Positions 53,330-61,612 of a stretch of DNA of 64,000 nucleotides are shown here, piece by piece. Source of the stretch: Anaerostipes rhamnosivorans (GTDB lineage Bacteria; Bacillota; Clostridia; Lachnospirales; Lachnospiraceae); the NCBI RefSeq assembly GCF_005280655.1, contig NZ_CP040058.1, positions 2,022,001 to 2,086,000 on the forward strand, in the 5' to 3' direction. The translations under genes and the position numbers were made by a program. Numbering within the stretch: position 1 is the stretch's first letter; the number at the start of each line of letters is the position of its first letter. The notes beneath the pieces are model-generated. The model was not told where the DNA came from. It searched no databases and worked only from the letters and a program-made list of their open reading frames with translations.

Positions 53330-54559
53330 CTAAAACGTTTCCAGATAGATGGTTTTTGAATGCTTTGTAGCAAAATCGTTGTATCTCCAGTTGATCCTGA
53401 CAAAGTTTTCTCTGACGCCGGAGCATTGATTCTGCTTCAGGCACTGGTAGCTGTAATCTGAGAACTTATTGTATATAGTCTTATATCCGCTTCCCGGCCC
53501 TTTGTTCTTCCAGGCCATAAACTGGATGGCACGGTCAAAATTCACCAGTTTATTGTCCTTGATGACCGGATAGTAAACGCCTGATCCCAGGATCGCACGG
53601 TAATTTCCTTTTTTTGTTCCAGAGATGACATTGCCGGTGATCTTTGCCGACTTCCAGTTCATCATGCGGATGGCATCCTTCTTCATGCCCTTCATAGTAC
53701 AGTTGCTGATGGTGATATTGGTGTGGTATTTGCCGCCGCTGTACTTATGGGTGCCGATGGACCTTCCCATATTGCTGAAATAACACCGGTCGATGGTCAC
53801 GTTCATGTTCGGTGTCTTATCGTACTTGCTCCACGGCTGTGACCATCCCTTAGTGGCTTTATCCGGCGTATCCAGATTGATCGCTTCCTTGACCATGTCT
53901 CCTTTGGCGTTGGAAAAACTGCAGTTGGTCACCGAAGAATTCTGGTTGGCATCCATCTCAATAAAGTGTCCGTTTTTCATATTACGGAACTTAATGTTAT
54001 TGATCTTGATGTTCTTATTATGTCCGGCTATGATTGCAATGCCTTTATTAAAATACTTCAGGTCAATGGTCACATTGCCCTGCCCTTCAAACGTAACATT
54101 CTTGGTTCCGTTATATTTGCCGTATACCTTCTTTTTCTTGCTCTTGCTGGGCTTTACCAGCTGGAAGATGGAGGTAGACGGTTTCAGGCTTCTTGCCCCG
54201 GTCTTGGAACCTTTCTTGATCACTACGCCGTCCTGGAAGATGATCTTTACATTGGACGGCACAAACACTGCGTTAGTGTATGTATAGGTACCCTTCTTGA
54301 AAATGATTGTTCCGCCCTTGCTCTTCTCAAGCGATTCCAGCCGGTCTCTCAACGTGTAATAGTTCTTTGTATACTTCGTATACTTGTTGGACTTGAGATA
54401 ATTTTTCTTTTTTGGCTTTGACTTTGGCGTGATGGTGTAAGTTTTTCCTTTTGCTTCTACCTGCTTTACCTGCTGTACTGATTCCGGCAGCCCGGGAGCT
54501 GCCAGGAGGCCGGTGACAAGTGCTGCCCCTGTAATAAATTGTATCCATTTCTTATTCAT
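53330..54559 (-). CDS. Secreted right-handed beta-helix protein
   Basis: A 409-residue exported protein. A signal peptide (MNKKWIQFITGAALVTGLLA, cleavage near residues 35-36) is followed by a very Lys-rich segment and then a parallel beta-helix. Repeated rungs such as NVTFEGQGNVTIDLK, NIKINNIKFRNMKNGHFIE and NITISNCTMKGMKKDAIRM resemble pectate-lyase-like polysaccharide-active or phage-tail folds. No catalytic residues were recognised, so enzyme or structural roles are both open. ATG 54559 has GGGAGA upstream. It occupies the place between spoIIP and lepA held by other genes in Bacillus. Confidence 0.82.
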   Translation of the reverse strand: MNKKWIQFITGAALVTGLLAAPGLPESVQQVKQVEAKGKTYTITPKSKPKKKNYLKSNKYTKYTKNYYTLRDRLESLEKSKGGTIIFKKGTYTYTNAVFVPSNVKIIFQDGVVIKKGSKTGARSLKPSTSIFQLVKPSKSKKKKVYGKYNGTKNVTFEGQGNVTIDLKYFNKGIAIIAGHNKNIKINNIKFRNMKNGHFIEMDANQNSSVTNCSFSNAKGDMVKEAINLDTPDKATKGWSQPWSKYDKTPNMNVTIDRCYFSNMGRSIGTHKYSGGKYHTNITISNCTMKGMKKDAIRMMNWKSAKITGNVISGTKKGNYRAILGSGVYYPVIKDNKLVNFDRAIQFMAWKNKGPGSGYKTIYNKFSDYSYQCLKQNQCSGVRENFVRINWRYNDFATKHSKTIYLETF

Positions 54560-54610
54560 ATGTATCTCCCTTAATCTTACTGTTTTGTCTGTTTTATTAT
54601 AGCACATTCT

Positions 54611-55726
54611 CTATGGAAACAATACATCATTTAGAATTTCTGCCAGCGGTTTCATTGCATTCTTTGCCTGCTTCACCGTGTTATTCTGGGCTCCCAGCTC
54701 GATCAGAAGACTCCTGCCTCTGTAGTGCAGATTGTACCGGTATCCTTTGATGTAAATCTTTCTTGTAAGTCCGGGATATTTCTTCATCGCCTCCGCCTGG
54801 AGCTGCAGACTGAATGCCAGGTTTGTTTTTTTATTTGGATTTTTCAGGTATTTGATATCTCCGTTTTTGGCAGTACGGCTGATACCATTAAAGAACATAA
54901 ACTGGGCCATCTCCACCCCGTTTTGTTTTGTCACAAGCTTTGTGCTTTCTTTCACACCGTCCCGGTGCAGATCGATCACCACCTGGATGCTCGGATACTT
55001 CTTCAGATATTTTTCTACGGCTGCGGCCGCATAATAATATGCTTTGGACCGGTCTTCTTTTCCGTTCTTTACATCATAAATTCCCCTGTCGTGGATCACC
55101 TTGATCCCATACTGCTCTTCCAGGAGTTTTGTAAGAACATCTCCGGCTCCGATGACAGTGTCTGACTTTTCTCCTTTCCTGCTGTCCTTGTACGCTTCGC
55201 TGCCGTGAGTATGAAAAATCAAGATCTGCGGTTCCTTGGATTTTTTCAGGGAAAGGTCCTTATTTAAAAGAACCTTTCCGTTGATCTCACTGTTGGTAAC
55301 CATGGTAGTGCTGTCTACCTGGTAAATATATTTTCTTAAATAATTGGGATTGTTCCATTTCTTGCTGTTAAACACCGTCTTCTTGACCGGCACCTCTTCC
55401 ACATGGACTCCGCTCTGCTCGTTTCCCTCCAGGTCGTAGAACTGATTGGTCACCAGATCGGAACTTTTGACCTGGGAATAATTTTCACTGAAACAGATGG
55501 ACGGGACAATGTCATTCCTGTAGGTCGTTATGATCTTATTGAGCACCGACCCGTAAATCGGCTGTCCGCCGCTGTGGTAGGACGGGACCAGTTCATTCAC
55601 CGCTTTTAGATAATAGTTCTGGACCGCAGTGGACACCATGTCCGGATGCCCAGAAAAATAGCGGATTCCCATGATGATGAAGACAGCAAACAAAACACAT
55701 CCTGCTGCTCTTTTCTTTTTCCCCAT
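54611..55726 (-). CDS. spoIIP: Stage II sporulation protein P
   Basis: A 371-residue membrane-anchored murein hydrolase. An N-terminal helix (about residues 7-23) precedes the SpoIIP amidase/endopeptidase domain, with ILIFHTHGSEAYKDS, the Glu/His zinc region, VVIDLHRDGVKES and LLIELGAQNNTVKQAKNA at the C-terminus. It removes stem peptides and cuts septal wall with SpoIID/SpoIIM to drive engulfment of the forespore. It follows gpr by 9 bp with no strong ribosome site, so translation is probably coupled. This is direct evidence for sporulation. Confidence 0.94.
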   Translation of the reverse strand: MGKKKRAAGCVLFAVFIIMGIRYFSGHPDMVSTAVQNYYLKAVNELVPSYHSGGQPIYGSVLNKIITTYRNDIVPSICFSENYSQVKSSDLVTNQFYDLEGNEQSGVHVEEVPVKKTVFNSKKWNNPNYLRKYIYQVDSTTMVTNSEINGKVLLNKDLSLKKSKEPQILIFHTHGSEAYKDSRKGEKSDTVIGAGDVLTKLLEEQYGIKVIHDRGIYDVKNGKEDRSKAYYYAAAAVEKYLKKYPSIQVVIDLHRDGVKESTKLVTKQNGVEMAQFMFFNGISRTAKNGDIKYLKNPNKKTNLAFSLQLQAEAMKKYPGLTRKIYIKGYRYNLHYRGRSLLIELGAQNNTVKQAKNAMKPLAEILNDVLFP

Positions 55727-55735
55727 ATCATCATT

Positions 55736-56599
55736 TTATTCAGCTTTTATATGATTATGCAGTAAATGATTAATTCCCTCGGAAATCGTATAGCTGATGC
55801 GCTTGATAGATTCATCAATGTTTTTTGGTGTCACATGCATGGATGCAAAGTCTTCATCCAGCATCTCCAGGATATCCCCATTGTCTGTTTCATTTCCCAC
55901 AATATCACTGATGATAGCAGGCACTGAAATGACCGTCGGAACTCCAATGGCAAGGACTGGGATCCCCACTGTTTTCTCTGTGATCTCATTTCGGTGATTG
56001 CCCACTCCAGACCCAGGCGCGATACCGGTATCACTGATCTGGATGGTTTTATTAAGCCTGGATGAACTCCTGGCCGCCAGGGCGTCCACAACGATCAAAA
56101 GATCCGGTTTGATCTTTTCTGCCAGCGCTTCCAGTACTTCCGACGTCTCAATGCCTGTCTGTGCCATCACTCCAGGGGCAATGGCGCTCAATTCTATGGC
56201 ATCCTTTAAATACCCCTCTCTTTTCAGATGGCGGGTGATCCAGAGATTACCCACCACCTTTGGGCCCAGAGAATCCGCTGTCACATCAGAATTGCCAAGT
56301 CCCGCCACAAACACCTTTGCATTTCTTGGGATCATCTCTTTTAAATTCAGGTACAGTGCCTCGCTCATCTCTTTGTGGTAGCTTCCGTCGTTGGCTGACA
56401 GATCCTTCGTCTCTATGGTAATATACTGGCCCATAGGCTTTCCGAGCACTTGTTCGCCTTCTTTATCTTTTATGGTAATCCTTGTCTCCCTGATATGATT
56501 GGAAGCATCAATCCTAGTCTTCATGGAGACACCTTTTAATTTGGACTCTTCCTCTGCTTCTTCCTTCAATTCTAACGCTAAATCTGTTCTGTTCTGCAT
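55736..56599 (-). CDS. gpr: Germination protease GPR
   Basis: A 287-residue aspartate-type protease that degrades small acid-soluble proteins when spores germinate. Family blocks are FVAGLGNSDVTADSLGPKVV (with the catalytic Asp region), SAIAPGVMAQTGIETSEVL, VVDALAARSSSRLNKTIQIS and GNHRNEITEKTVGIPVLAIG. The acidic N-terminal segment (about 1-30) is the propeptide. AAAGGAG lies 6 bp before ATG 56599. It leads the gpr-spoIIP pair and would be expressed in the forespore. Confidence 0.96.
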   Translation of the reverse strand: MQNRTDLALELKEEAEEESKLKGVSMKTRIDASNHIRETRITIKDKEGEQVLGKPMGQYITIETKDLSANDGSYHKEMSEALYLNLKEMIPRNAKVFVAGLGNSDVTADSLGPKVVGNLWITRHLKREGYLKDAIELSAIAPGVMAQTGIETSEVLEALAEKIKPDLLIVVDALAARSSSRLNKTIQISDTGIAPGSGVGNHRNEITEKTVGIPVLAIGVPTVISVPAIISDIVGNETDNGDILEMLDEDFASMHVTPKNIDESIKRISYTISEGINHLLHNHIKAE

Positions 56600-56671
56600 C
56601 CTATTCTCCTTTCTTCCTGTCCTTAGTATGAAAAGAAACCAAAAAAATATGTAAAAACAGGTAACTTTGCA

Positions 56672-56700
56672 TTGACAGAACGGATAGATTTCTATAAAAT
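56672..56700 (+). promoter_or_regulatory. Promoter of rpsT
   Basis: TTGACA (56672-56677), 17-bp spacer, TAAAAT (56695-56700). The transcript would carry a leader of roughly 85-90 nt before the UUG start. Confidence 0.88.
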
Positions 56701-56794
56701 AGAGAAGTATGTTTATAGAAGCTATACCGTGTCTCGCTTCGATATAAACACCGAACGAAAAGATAAGTACAATTATTATATGGAGGTGCCCACA

Positions 56795-57058
56795 TTGGCA
56801 AATATTAAATCTGCAAAGAAGAGAATTCTTGTAATCAACACAAAAACAGAAAGAAACAAAGCGATCAAAACGAAAGTGAAAACATATATTAAAAAAGTAG
56901 AAGCAGCTGTCGCAGCAGGAGATAAAACTGCAGCAAATGAATCTTTAACAGCATGCATCTCAGAGATCAATAAAGCAGCATCCAAAGGAATCTACCACAA
57001 GAACACTGCTGCAAGAAAAATCTCCCGTTTAACAAAAGCTGTCAACAACGTAGCTTAA
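56795..57058 (+). CDS. rpsT: 30S ribosomal protein S20
   Basis: An 87-residue basic helical protein that binds 16S rRNA early in 30S assembly. It reads (M)ANIKSAKKRILVINTK and ends KISRLTKAVNNVA. The start is TTG at 56795: GGAGGTG lies 6-7 bp upstream and the next residues match S20. The in-frame extension upstream runs through the promoter leader and is not coding. UUG starts are also used by rpsT in E. coli, where they take part in autogenous control. Orientation opposite to gpr matches Bacillus. Confidence 0.95.
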   Translation: MANIKSAKKRILVINTKTERNKAIKTKVKTYIKKVEAAVAAGDKTAANESLTACISEINKAASKGIYHKNTAARKISRLTKAVNNVA

Positions 57059-57072
57059 TTTAAAAATACCGC

Positions 57073-57104
57073 AAAAAAAGAGCCAACCGTCAGCTCTTTT
57101 TTTA
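57073..57104 (+). terminator. Terminator after rpsT
   Basis: AAAAAAAGAGC and GCTCTTTTTTT arms with a 9-nt loop, starting 14 bp past the stop codon. Confidence 0.88.
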
Positions 57105-57119
57105 TTGCTTAATATGATC

Positions 57120-57521
57120 CTAAAACATCACAGCAAAGACTAAGATAACTCCCCACAGAACCAGAAGGATGCCAATCACTCTGCAGATCAAAGAACAAGT
57201 TTTGATAGGCGTGGTAAAAAACGTCTCAAAGGAAAGCATGGGATAAGGAAAGATCAAAAATGCAGTACCTGCAAGGATTTGTCCCAGATATGCGCCGAGC
57301 ATTCCCAGTCCACCCTTTCCAAACAAGGCGCTGGCCAAAAACCCCAGTCCTCCGGCAAAGATCATCAGAAACATCGGAAGTTTATATTTTTTATCCTGCC
57401 GGACGTAACGTTCCATCCTGATTTTACAATCCTGTCCACATACATCAAACTCTCTTGTATGTGCTTTTGCTTTCATCGGATCCCCCGGTAATCTTTTCCC
57501 GCAGTAAATGCACTTTTCCAT
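57120..57521 (-). CDS. Zinc-ribbon membrane protein, function unknown
   Basis: A 133-residue protein. The N-terminal zinc-ribbon-like part (CIYCGKRLPG and CGQDCKIRMERYV) is followed by three or four hydrophobic helices (about 50-66, 70-90, 92-104 and 115-132). GGGGGTG lies upstream of ATG 57521. It is 16 bp behind the aldolase gene and may be at the end of that operon. I do not recognise the family. A membrane sensor or chaperone role would be a guess. Confidence 0.65.
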   Translation of the reverse strand: MEKCIYCGKRLPGDPMKAKAHTREFDVCGQDCKIRMERYVRQDKKYKLPMFLMIFAGGLGFLASALFGKGGLGMLGAYLGQILAGTAFLIFPYPMLSFETFFTTPIKTCSLICRVIGILLVLWGVILVFAVMF

Positions 57522-57537
57522 GCCTGGCACCCCCTTC

Positions 57538-58179
57538 TTATTTTGTACGGTAAGTCTTAAATGCATGCAGTACAGCACCAATTTGTTCATCTGTCAGCAA
57601 TACTGGACTTCCCAGCGCTTTTGCCCCACAATATAGTCCGGCAACGAATTCGATCTGCTGTGCAGTATCAAACGCATAAGAAATGGTTTCCCCGACAGAC
57701 AGCAGTCCGTGGTTGCCAAGGAGACATGCGTTACCTTCTCCCATAGTCTTTAGAGCCGATTCTGCCAAGTCCCATGTCCCGAACTGCACATATTCAGAAC
57801 ACGGCACCTCTTTTCCGGCATAGGCAGTCTCATAGTGCAGAGGTGGAATGCTCCAGTTCAGACAGGAAAGCACTGCGGCGTAATGTGAATGAGTATGTAC
57901 CACTGCCCTCACATCCGTTCTGTTCAGGTAAAAAATCCGGTGCATATCCAGTTCACTGGAAGGTTTTCTTTTTCCATCAGCCACCGTGCCGTCCAAAGAC
58001 AATACGACCACATCTTCCGGCATAGTTCTTTCATAGTCCAGGCCGCTTGGGCTGATAGCCATGAGATGCTCTTCTTCATTATATATGCTGATGTTTCCAA
58101 AGGTACCTTCAACTAATCCCGCCCCTTCCAGTTTCTTTCCGTACTCAACAATAGACTTCCTTTCCTTTTCTAATATCAT
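57538..58179 (-). CDS. Class II aldolase/adducin family protein
   Basis: A 213-residue zinc aldolase-type protein (FucA/AraD group). It shows GTFGNISIYNEEE, the acid pair in KPSSELDMHRIFYL, zinc-binding VVHTHSHYAAVLS and a third His in CLLGNHGLLSVG. Related enzymes cleave L-fuculose- or L-rhamnulose-type phosphates to DHAP and an aldehyde, or epimerise L-ribulose 5-phosphate. The substrate here is not fixed. ATG 58179 with AGGAG upstream fits the family N-terminus better than 58218, which overlaps the dehydrogenase gene. It is part of the PTS operon. Confidence 0.9.
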   Translation of the reverse strand: MILEKERKSIVEYGKKLEGAGLVEGTFGNISIYNEEEHLMAISPSGLDYERTMPEDVVVLSLDGTVADGKRKPSSELDMHRIFYLNRTDVRAVVHTHSHYAAVLSCLNWSIPPLHYETAYAGKEVPCSEYVQFGTWDLAESALKTMGEGNACLLGNHGLLSVGETISYAFDTAQQIEFVAGLYCGAKALGSPVLLTDEQIGAVLHAFKTYRTK

Positions 58180-58189
58180 AACATCTCTC

Positions 58190-59269
58190 CTAATATCCCA
58201 GTTCTCTTCTGTTGACAACTCTTCCGTATGTTCCGCTTTCCACCATATGATCGATCTCTTTCATCAGCAGATACGGTGATCTAGGAATCGCATCCACCGT
58301 TGTGCCTGCCAGATGGGGTGTTACCAGAACATTTTTACATTGTAGCAGAGGATCCTCTTTCTCGATCGGCTCTGTCTCAAAAACATCCAGCGCTGCCCCG
58401 AGGATTTCTCCATTTTTTAATGCTTCAGCTAATGCCTTCTGATCTGCCAGGCCCCCTCTGGCTGTGTTGATAAAATATGCCGTCTTTTTCATCTTACGGA
58501 AATAATCTCTGCCGAAAAAGGCCTGGTTTTCCCTGGTCAAACGCATATGCAGACTTACAATATCTGATACTTCTAATACTTCGTCGATGGATTCCGCAAT
58601 TTTAATATCTGGAAATTGTTTTGAAAATTCCTTTAAGTCCATGTACGGATCATACATAACCACCTGTACATCAAGTGCCCTCAGTTTCCCTGCCAATGCA
58701 CTGCCAACGTTCCCGGCACCGAGCAGTCCGACCACATGCTGGTCTAATGTCTTAAAGTGATCTGAATTATAAAATGTCTTTTTCCACCGCCCTGCTTTTA
58801 ATGCACAAAAGGAATCTGATATTCCCCTTGTGACCGAAAGCATCAGACCAAGGGCAAAGTCCGCCACCGGTTCTGCATTCCGGATGACATTCACCACCGG
58901 AATCTTACTTTTTGACGCTTCCTCCACACAGATGTGTTCCAGCCCTCCCCTGCATGTAAAAATTGCTTTTAATCTGGATGCTTTTTGAATAAGTTCTTTT
59001 GGTACCGGGCAAAAATGCGTCACCAGGACCTCAATGGATCCGATGTCCTGTTTCAATTCCGGCACATAAGGGACTGCATCCGGGCCTTCCCGCTCAATAT
59101 GTTGCTGTCGTCTTGTAAATTCCTGCCGGTCATGGCTTCCCCAAAAGTATTTTTTTATTTCAGAGGTCCGGAGGCTGCTGTTTTCCAACGCATCCGCCAT
59201 ATCTTCAGGGTCAACAAAAACATCTCCTATCACTGCAGCTTTCACCGGATGCAAAAATAGTTCTTTCAT
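58190..59269 (-). CDS. D-isomer-specific 2-hydroxyacid dehydrogenase
   Basis: A 359-residue NAD-dependent dehydrogenase, slightly longer than the usual 310-340. The Rossmann motif is VGLLGAGNVGSALAGKL (near residue 188). The catalytic set appears as Arg in NTARGGLADQKAL, Glu in DVFETEPIEKEDPL and His in VTPHLAGTT. It interconverts a 2-hydroxy and a 2-keto acid. It lies between the PTS permease and the aldolase, so its substrate is probably a sugar-derived acid, or it acts on the aldolase product. The N-terminal 100 residues are less conserved. Confidence 0.9.
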   Translation of the reverse strand: MKELFLHPVKAAVIGDVFVDPEDMADALENSSLRTSEIKKYFWGSHDRQEFTRRQQHIEREGPDAVPYVPELKQDIGSIEVLVTHFCPVPKELIQKASRLKAIFTCRGGLEHICVEEASKSKIPVVNVIRNAEPVADFALGLMLSVTRGISDSFCALKAGRWKKTFYNSDHFKTLDQHVVGLLGAGNVGSALAGKLRALDVQVVMYDPYMDLKEFSKQFPDIKIAESIDEVLEVSDIVSLHMRLTRENQAFFGRDYFRKMKKTAYFINTARGGLADQKALAEALKNGEILGAALDVFETEPIEKEDPLLQCKNVLVTPHLAGTTVDAIPRSPYLLMKEIDHMVESGTYGRVVNRRELGY

Positions 59270-59275
59270 AAATAA

Positions 59276-60679
59276 TCACTCCTTGGAATAGTTTTCTGCG
59301 CAACTCTCCATCCAGTCGGTAAATCTTCCTCTGTTCTTTTTAAATATATAATACAGAACAAAATACACAGAGACTGCCACAGCGATTAAAATAGGATTCT
59401 GGCTCCAAAATACATAAAACAAGCCTGCAATCAGTGGATGACACATGATCCCGAAACTGGTAATAAAAACTCCGGTCTGGTCAAGCTGGAATCCAGCTTT
59501 TAACGCAACCTCTGTAAATGTAGGTGCAAGCTGTGAACAGATCACCATTCCCAGGCTGAACCATATGGCTCCCATAACAATGGTCTTGGCTATATTTCCA
59601 TTGGACACGCAGCAGAACACTTCGATCATATATGGCAGGGCAACCAGATCCGCCATTGGAAGCACTTGATTTCCCGGCAGGACAAAAGCCAGACCTAACA
59701 TGATCGGTATCAGGATTACACCTGCAACCAGAGTATTGGGTTCTCCATAGCCGACTGCATCATTGACAGACAGATACCATTCACGCCCCTCCCCTTTCTG
59801 TACCGCCTTTTGTTTGTATGCGTCTGTGAGACTGGTGAATGCATTGGCAAAGATACCCGCCACCTTCGGAAAAACTGCCATGATCGCTGCCGTGGACACT
59901 GCCGCCGATGAAATCGTTCCCCACGCCTGTAATGTGCCCAGAGCATTAAAGTTTCCTATGACCGCGATCACCGCTCCGACGATCAGCCCGATAAACATGG
60001 GCTCACCGAACAGTCCCAGTTTTTTTTGCAGACTTTGGGCATTGATTTTGATCTTGTCAAATCCTAGTTTTCCGAGAAGCAGATTCATGCCCACCGCAAA
60101 CGGAAAGGATTCCAAATGGTGGGGTGCCGTCATACAGCAGTTAGGATATTGATAGTAGGTAGACCACCGCTTTGCGCATGCCTCAGAGAACAACAGTATA
60201 TAAAGCAGCTGGGCCACCATGAGTCCCAAGGACAGCCAGAGATTCTTTGTCAGTATGTATAACATGGATCCCCATACCATAAAGGAATAATTATTCCACA
60301 GGTCGGAAGCCATAAAGACGTCCGTCCATTTTGTCACAAAGAGAACGATCTGTATTAAAATTGCGATCCCGATAAAAATCAGCCCTATATTTGTGGAGTA
60401 TGCAATGACCGATGTGGACTGCCATCCCATATCCAGCACCGGCAGATTCACACCGGCATTCTTGACCATCTGGTTCACCACCGGTGAGATCACACCGCTG
60501 TAGCTGTTGATGACCAGATTAAATCCTGTCAGTCCGACGGCACATAACAGCGCGGATTTGAATGCTTTGTTAAAAGGCAGTCCCATAATCTTGGCGATGA
60601 TAAAAAGCATGACCGGAACAAAAACCGCAGCGCCCAGAGTTGAAAATACATTACTTAATGTTTGAAAAAAAGCTGCCAT
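59276..60679 (-). CDS. PTS galactitol-type transporter subunit IIC
   Basis: A 467-residue permease with about ten membrane segments. It matches the galactitol (GatC) superfamily by MGLPFNKAFKSALLCAVGLTGFNLV-like organisation at residues 33-57 and conserved APHHLESFPFAVGMNLL and GEPMFIGLIVG. GatC-like permeases carry polyols and some sugars, phosphorylated by their IIB. The gene follows iib by 30 bp. The substrate cannot be named from sequence; galactitol itself is one option. Confidence 0.93.
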   Translation of the reverse strand: MAAFFQTLSNVFSTLGAAVFVPVMLFIIAKIMGLPFNKAFKSALLCAVGLTGFNLVINSYSGVISPVVNQMVKNAGVNLPVLDMGWQSTSVIAYSTNIGLIFIGIAILIQIVLFVTKWTDVFMASDLWNNYSFMVWGSMLYILTKNLWLSLGLMVAQLLYILLFSEACAKRWSTYYQYPNCCMTAPHHLESFPFAVGMNLLLGKLGFDKIKINAQSLQKKLGLFGEPMFIGLIVGAVIAVIGNFNALGTLQAWGTISSAAVSTAAIMAVFPKVAGIFANAFTSLTDAYKQKAVQKGEGREWYLSVNDAVGYGEPNTLVAGVILIPIMLGLAFVLPGNQVLPMADLVALPYMIEVFCCVSNGNIAKTIVMGAIWFSLGMVICSQLAPTFTEVALKAGFQLDQTGVFITSFGIMCHPLIAGLFYVFWSQNPILIAVAVSVYFVLYYIFKKNRGRFTDWMESCAENYSKE

Positions 60680-60709
60680 ATTGATATCCTTTCTTTTCTA
60701 AAAATTTCG

Positions 60710-61003
60710 TTATTTGTTGTCCAAGATCTTCAGACATTCCTCTATTACCTGATTTTCCGACATCCCCGTGAGCATGCCGACCGCATTGACTTTCGGTATG
60801 CCAAAGTCTTGATACACCGGGCTTACGCACGCGATCAGATCATAGGTGTCACCGGAGAGCGCTGTCTCAACACCGTTGGGACTCGTCTCCACCGCATGCA
60901 CTTCCCATCCTCTTTCGTTCAGCTGCTCCGTGATCTTCCCCGCCACCATGGCAGAACTCACTGTTCCCGATCCGCACACGCATAAAATTTTACATTTTTT
61001 CAT
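60710..61003 (-). CDS. PTS subunit IIB, galactitol type
   Basis: A 97-residue phosphocarrier. The active Cys is residue 10 in the P-loop CVCGSGTVSSAMVAGKI, where phosphate is taken from IIA and passed to the sugar. Length is normal for GatB-type domains. It sits between the IIA and IIC genes, giving the complete split transporter. Confidence 0.93.
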   Translation of the reverse strand: MKKCKILCVCGSGTVSSAMVAGKITEQLNERGWEVHAVETSPNGVETALSGDTYDLIACVSPVYQDFGIPKVNAVGMLTGMSENQVIEECLKILDNK

Positions 61004-61031
61004 CTATGATACTCCTTTCTTTTATCAATCC

Positions 61032-61490
61032 TCATTCACCGATATATTTTGCTGCCACCTGATAAAGTTGCTCCGCATCCTGGGCATCTTTGAATTTCTT
61101 CGCAATCTCCGCGTTTTGAAATACTTTCAGCACTTTTTGCAATGTTTCCATATGTTCATCCGGGTTTAAGATCGCCATCATAAACAGCAGCTCCGCCTCT
61201 ACCTGTTTTTCAGGCTCTCCCATATGGCAGAATGTTACCGGCCGTGAAAGCTTTACGACACATACCCCCGATCTGGACACATGCGGCGGATCTGTGTGAG
61301 GCATTGCCACCCCGATGCCGTCCAGCTGCAGTCCTGTGGGGAATCTTTCTTCCCTCGCCACCACTGCGTCAACATAACTGTCTTTGACAAAACCATTTTC
61401 ATAAAATAATGCCCCGGCTTTTCTGATTGCCTCCTCTGAATCCCGCGCTTCCATATTCACCGCGGTCAGCTCCCTGAATACTGTCTGCAT
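61032..61490 (-). CDS. PTS subunit IIA, fructose/mannitol type
   Basis: A 152-residue EIIA of the PTS_EIIA_2 fold. The phospho-acceptor is His65 in GVAMPHTDPPHVSRSGVCV. It accepts phosphate from HPr and donates to IIB. As the first gene of the minus-strand PTS operon it is divergent from the SorC regulator at 61613, with a 122-bp shared control region that holds a GAAACC/GGTTTC dyad. Confidence 0.94.
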   Translation of the reverse strand: MQTVFRELTAVNMEARDSEEAIRKAGALFYENGFVKDSYVDAVVAREERFPTGLQLDGIGVAMPHTDPPHVSRSGVCVVKLSRPVTFCHMGEPEKQVEAELLFMMAILNPDEHMETLQKVLKVFQNAEIAKKFKDAQDAEQLYQVAAKYIGE

Positions 61491-61572
61491 TCTTTTTCCT
61501 TTCTTCCATGTCCTGGTGTATAATTTTATCTTTCCAAATCTTTATTCCTTATGTTATATTTAACTTAACAAC

Positions 61573-61592
61573 GAAACCTGATGTATGGTTTC
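61573..61592. promoter_or_regulatory. Candidate SorC-family operator
   Basis: Inverted repeat GAAACC-N8-GGTTTC, 20 bp before the regulator start codon and within the shared divergent control region. Its place suggests control of both directions. Confidence 0.55.
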
Positions 61593-61612
61593 ATTTCAGA
61601 AAGGAATTATAA

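Noticed and set aside
56672..56794. Extended N-terminus of S20
   Set aside because: It starts at the -35 box of the rpsT promoter and is not found in S20 proteins; TTG 56795 has the ribosome site.
61553..61572. Rex operator near the PTS operon
   Set aside because: A TTGTTAA half-site is present on the minus strand, but the second half is imperfect and the spacing is wrong.
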